Translations under genes and position numbers: made by a program | Shown here: positions 61,105 to 64,000 of the stretch, piece after piece | How positions within the stretch are numbered: position 1 is the stretch's first letter | Layout of the letters: every line of letters begins with the position of its first letter | Notes under the pieces: generated by a model | What the model saw: the letters and a program-made list of their open reading frames with translations, nothing else | Database searches by the model: none | Told to the model about the DNA's origin: nothing | From: Podospora pseudoanserina | Taxonomy: Eukaryota; Ascomycota; Sordariomycetes; Sordariales; Podosporaceae | DNA length: 64,000 bases | Direction of reading: 5' to 3' | Assembly: GCF_035222485.1 (NCBI RefSeq) | Contig: NC_085921.1 | Coordinates: 4,340,001-4,404,000 of the forward strand

Positions 61105-62010
61105 ATGGCCCTCACCTCCCGCCTCGCCCTCACCGGCCCCGACACCACCGACCCAGAAGACTACCTCTCCTCCTCCCTGGGCATCATCTTCCCCGACGAC
61201 GTAACCAACCAACACGGCGACGCCGACCACGGCCTCCTCTACACCTCCCCCCACCTCCCGCAACCCCTGCAATTCTCGCTCGCCAACGTCACCGAGGAAA
61301 AAGAGCGCCACCTCTTTTCCCATTACCTCTGGAATTCATCCCTCATGCTCGCTGAACTCATCGAAGCCGGCACTCTGGGGCTGGACATCCCCTGGTCAGG
61401 CCTCGGTGGCGAGATCAAAGATTTTGATGCCACGGGCCTGGAAACGGTGGAATTAGGGGCGGGGACGGCACTGCCAAGTATAATGGGGGGGTTGATGGGG
61501 AGCAAGAGGGTGGTGGTGACTGATTATCCTGCTCCAGAGGTGATCAAGACACTCAAGGAGAATGTGCTGAGGGGAGTGGAAAAAAAGAATGGGGTTGATG
61601 GGAGGTATCGGCTTGAAGAGGTGGTCGTTGAGGGACATGGGTGGGGGGAATTGGAGACGCCATTGGCAGAGGGAAATAAACACCAGTTTGATAGGGTGTT
61701 TGTGGCGGATTGTCTTTGGATGCCGTGGCAGCATGTGAATTTGAGGAGGTCGGTTGGGTGGTTTTTGAGGGAGGATGAGGATGCTAGGGCGTGGGTTGTG
61801 GCGGGTTTCCATACGGGAAGGGAAAAGATGAGAGGGTTTTTTGACAAGGAGAAATTGGCTGAGGTAGGGTTGGAGGTGGAGAGGTTGTGGGAGAGGGATT
61901 GTGATGGGGGTGAGAGGGAGTGGGTTTGGGATCGGGGGGTGGAGGATATTAGTGTTAGGAAGAGGTGGTTGGCGGTTGGGGTGTTGAGGAGGATACGGAA
62001 GAGCGAGTGA
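61105..62010 (+). CDS. family-16 methyltransferase (nicotinamide N-methyltransferase-like)
   Basis: SAM-dependent seven-beta-strand methyltransferase of the Methyltransf_16 type, a group that in fungi includes protein-lysine methyltransferases and proteins annotated as nicotinamide N-methyltransferases. A single exon codes for 301 residues. N-terminal SSSLGIIFPDDVTNQHGD and LLYTSPHLPQPLQFSL are typical of the filamentous-fungal branch. HLFSHYLWNSSLMLAE precedes the fold. Motif I is ETVELGAGTALPSIMG, followed by RVVVTDYPAPEVIKTLKENV (acidic end of beta 2) and FDRVFVADCLWMPWQH (post-motif). The start codon has an AAAAA-ATGGC context. The first 330 nt are C-rich and the rest G-rich, an abrupt composition switch near 61440. 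Substrate is not determinable. Confidence 0.88.
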   Translation: MALTSRLALTGPDTTDPEDYLSSSLGIIFPDDVTNQHGDADHGLLYTSPHLPQPLQFSLANVTEEKERHLFSHYLWNSSLMLAELIEAGTLGLDIPWSGLGGEIKDFDATGLETVELGAGTALPSIMGGLMGSKRVVVTDYPAPEVIKTLKENVLRGVEKKNGVDGRYRLEEVVVEGHGWGELETPLAEGNKHQFDRVFVADCLWMPWQHVNLRRSVGWFLREDEDARAWVVAGFHTGREKMRGFFDKEKLAEVGLEVERLWERDCDGGEREWVWDRGVEDISVRKRWLAVGVLRRIRKSE

Positions 62011-63246
62011 AGGGGTCGTCGGGGTCGTCGAGTTCGAGGCGATCGGTAGGTGAGGTGGGATGCCGGCCATAACTTCATATCCAGCTGGTCGAGTTTTTGA
62101 TTCCCCCCATTCCTGTTATTCCTGGCTCTTTTATGCGGTCCTTCCTGGGTCTTCCATCTTTGTCGTGCGCCATCTGACTCCCATAGCCTCTTCTCATGAT
62201 TCTCGCTCTTTCTCTTGTCGTCCATCCTACTTTTCTCATGTCATCCCATCTTCCAGCCCAAGTCGTCCCGAATCCAGTAAGGCGTATCTCAAATTTCCAT
62301 ATCGGGCGAACCCAGTTGTCCAGCTCGTCCAAAATCCAAACACCACCAATCTCCGATGTTGACATAAATTTCCCAACCCCAAGCATAACCAAATCTCAGG
62401 GAACAAAGGGAACGGGGACCCGCGTTCTTATAGACAGCCCTCCCCTCTCCCCCCAGAATCAGCGCGGAATTCATCCGCTCTTCAAGTTTTCAGCTCCCCA
62501 AGCCAAGACCACTGACGAAGCAGTGGCGCGAGTGAGATCCTGGGGGTAAAAGTTCAGCTCGGCCAAACAAACCCAGCGTGATTGGGCCAACTGTCGTATT
62601 CGTGGCGCCCGCCAGCCAGTTGAACTTCCTGACGACGGCGGGCCAACTGTCACTTCCTGCTGACGGGGCTGTTTGCAAAAGTATTGAGTGTAAGCTGAAA
62701 GATGCCGAAGGCCGAGTATATATGTTGGCAGTGAAAAGATGGGAGCGGAATTCAAGCCGGGAAAGCACACAAGTTGCAGATAGTTTGTAATGGTATGCAA
62801 AGGTGAAATGAAAGGCAAGAGGTCTCGAGTCAAAGACCCAGAGGCCGAGGCTGGGTCCTGCTTTAATCCCCATTCTTGGCTTGGACAAACGGCTCCACTA
62901 TATAACGGACAAGATACCCAAGTTGGGTGAGAACGAGCAACGCGAGGGAAGGCTATTACATAAAATACCGGTTATGATTTGTTCCTCGAATGCCAGTCAT
63001 CTCAACTTCTCGCGGAATTCATGAAGATTTGTGCTTTTGTGGAATGAATTCCGCATCACGAACCAGCTGAATGTGAATGCATGGTTCTTCACTTCTAGGT
63101 ACCAAACTGGGCTCTTGGCGACCCTGCTTGGCGACCCTGATCGTCTTGACGAATCTGGACGATCTTGAAGCTAAGAAAATAGGGTTACTTTGGAAATGCT
63201 TCATTTTCGTAGATTGGATAAGAGGGAGGGTCTTGTTGGATTGAGG
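62011..63246. other. convergent intergenic region
   Basis: 3' side of the methyltransferase (plus) and of the CMD pseudogene (minus). Frames up to 132 codons, none protein-like. No repeats seen. Confidence 0.5.
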
Positions 63247-64000
63247 CTACAAATCAGCAGGCTCAACTCTCCATCCAAGACCCACGGGGACGTCGCTGTC
63301 CAGCATCCTCATCCCGGACGCCACACAGATGTCCATGACGACGCTGCGGACAGTGTTTTACCTCATCGACCGTGGCACCGCCATTGAGAGCTCCTCTGAG
63401 ATGGCCTTTTAGCTGAGGATTGACCCGTGAACTCATCAGCTTTGATTGGGGCCAGCGAGACACAGCATCAACCTCACATCTTGTGATATCAACACGGCAA
63501 TCATGACATAGGAAGTCTCGACGGTGCCGAGGACATTGGTGTTGCTGAGAATGTAACCATATACCAGGCGAGCGACGAGGCCGAGGTCTTCGGTTCCTGA
63601 TCGGTCCATTTGACCCATGACTCTCTTGGTTATTTTACCGTAGATGCCCTCGAAGAATTCTTGTCCGCGTTCTAGAATCTGGGATACTGGGGTGTCGTGA
63701 ATATCAGATGGTCTTCCTTCGGCGAGGGTCCTTGCGGCTCGTCGAGAAGGTCATCTGGTGTTACTTTCTTGACCTCTAGAAGGGCATTGATGGTCTGGTG
63801 AATCATTAGCGTTGCCACAGATCTAATTTACCTTAGACTTGGAGGATACCTTTGGGATACCTGTGACGGCGGCAGTTTTGATCAAGGCCTCACGCATTCA
63901 TCGTGAGATGTCTCGTTTCTCATCGAAGCTTGGCAGAGTGTCTTCGCCACTTGGCCATTTTTGACTCAACGCATGCAAGGACACTTTCTGGATTTCATCC
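63247..64000 (-). pseudogene. decayed carboxymuconolactone decarboxylase (AhpD-like) family gene, cut by right edge
   Basis: On the minus strand the family text is easy to follow. It runs KVSLHALSQKWPSGEDTLPS, REALIKTAAVTGIP, then after an intron INALLEVKKVTPDDLLDEP, then IHDTPVSQILERGQEFFEGI, KRVMGQMDRSGTEDLGLVAR, LVYGYILSNTNVLGTVETSY, NPQLKGHLRGALNGGATVDE and VVMDICVASGMRMLDSD before the stop at 63247. It is broken at least three times. A TGA at 63898-63900 interrupts the N-terminal part just before MREAL. A one-base shift occurs near 63715 between DLLDEP and PSDIHD. A second shift lies near 63357 between ATVDE and RSVVMD. A short intron near 63450 may also be needed. The N-terminus lies beyond the window. 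The function of the family (peroxidase- or decarboxylase-like) is lost here unless the breaks are sequence errors. Confidence 0.75.

Overview
This window is nuclear DNA of a filamentous ascomycete, most likely a member of the Sordariomycetes near Sordariales. The reasons are short GT-AG introns (about 50-105 bp) with CTAAC/CTGAC-type branch sites, moderate-to-high GC, a 71-residue Grg-1/Ccg-1 family gene, and fungal-type septin, Pwp2, Rts1 and Tfc1 orthologues. The exact genus cannot be fixed from the sequence alone. I assembled the exon structures by hand from reading frames and splice signals.

Left part (1-29 kb) is a gene-dense housekeeping block. In order it holds: a USP7/Ubp15 deubiquitinase (minus, cut by the left edge); a mitochondrial PDK/BCKDK-type kinase (plus); a Cdc12-type septin (minus), divergent from PWP2 (plus); a questin-oxidase-like protein (minus); a WD-repeat inositol polyphosphate 5-phosphatase (minus), divergent from a small DUF4748-like gene (plus); an RS-rich CTD-interacting-domain RNA factor (plus); the PP2A B56 subunit Rts1 (minus), divergent from the TFIIIC subunit Tfc1 (plus). 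Their jobs are ubiquitin turnover, mitochondrial metabolism, the cytoskeleton, ribosome biogenesis, RNA processing and signalling. They are not a pathway cluster.

Middle part (29-41.5 kb) is looser. It has a divergent four-exon ribosomal protein eL43 gene, the glucose-repressible/clock-type small gene grg-1 with a TATA box, an EBP-type sterol isomerase-like membrane protein with the complete catalytic residue set, and a seven-transmembrane receptor-like protein with a long cytosolic tail. Between them lie 2-3 kb spaces without a recognisable gene.

Right part (41.5-64 kb) is mostly empty. About 15 kb (41.5-56.5 kb) contain no gene I can support. It ends at a C2H2 zinc-finger transcription factor whose 540-nt first intron has no stop codon and keeps the frame. 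A family-16 methyltransferase follows, and at the right edge a decayed carboxymuconolactone decarboxylase-family pseudogene.

The points most worth a second look are: the stop-free intron of the transcription factor; three separate one-base losses in G-runs at the end of the RS protein gene; the 15-kb gap upstream of the transcription factor; a recurrent switch inside genes from C-rich 5' halves to G-rich 3' halves; the EBP-like enzyme; and the divergent eL43 copy. I found no tRNA, rRNA, CRISPR array or intact transposon, and no clearly new multi-gene system.
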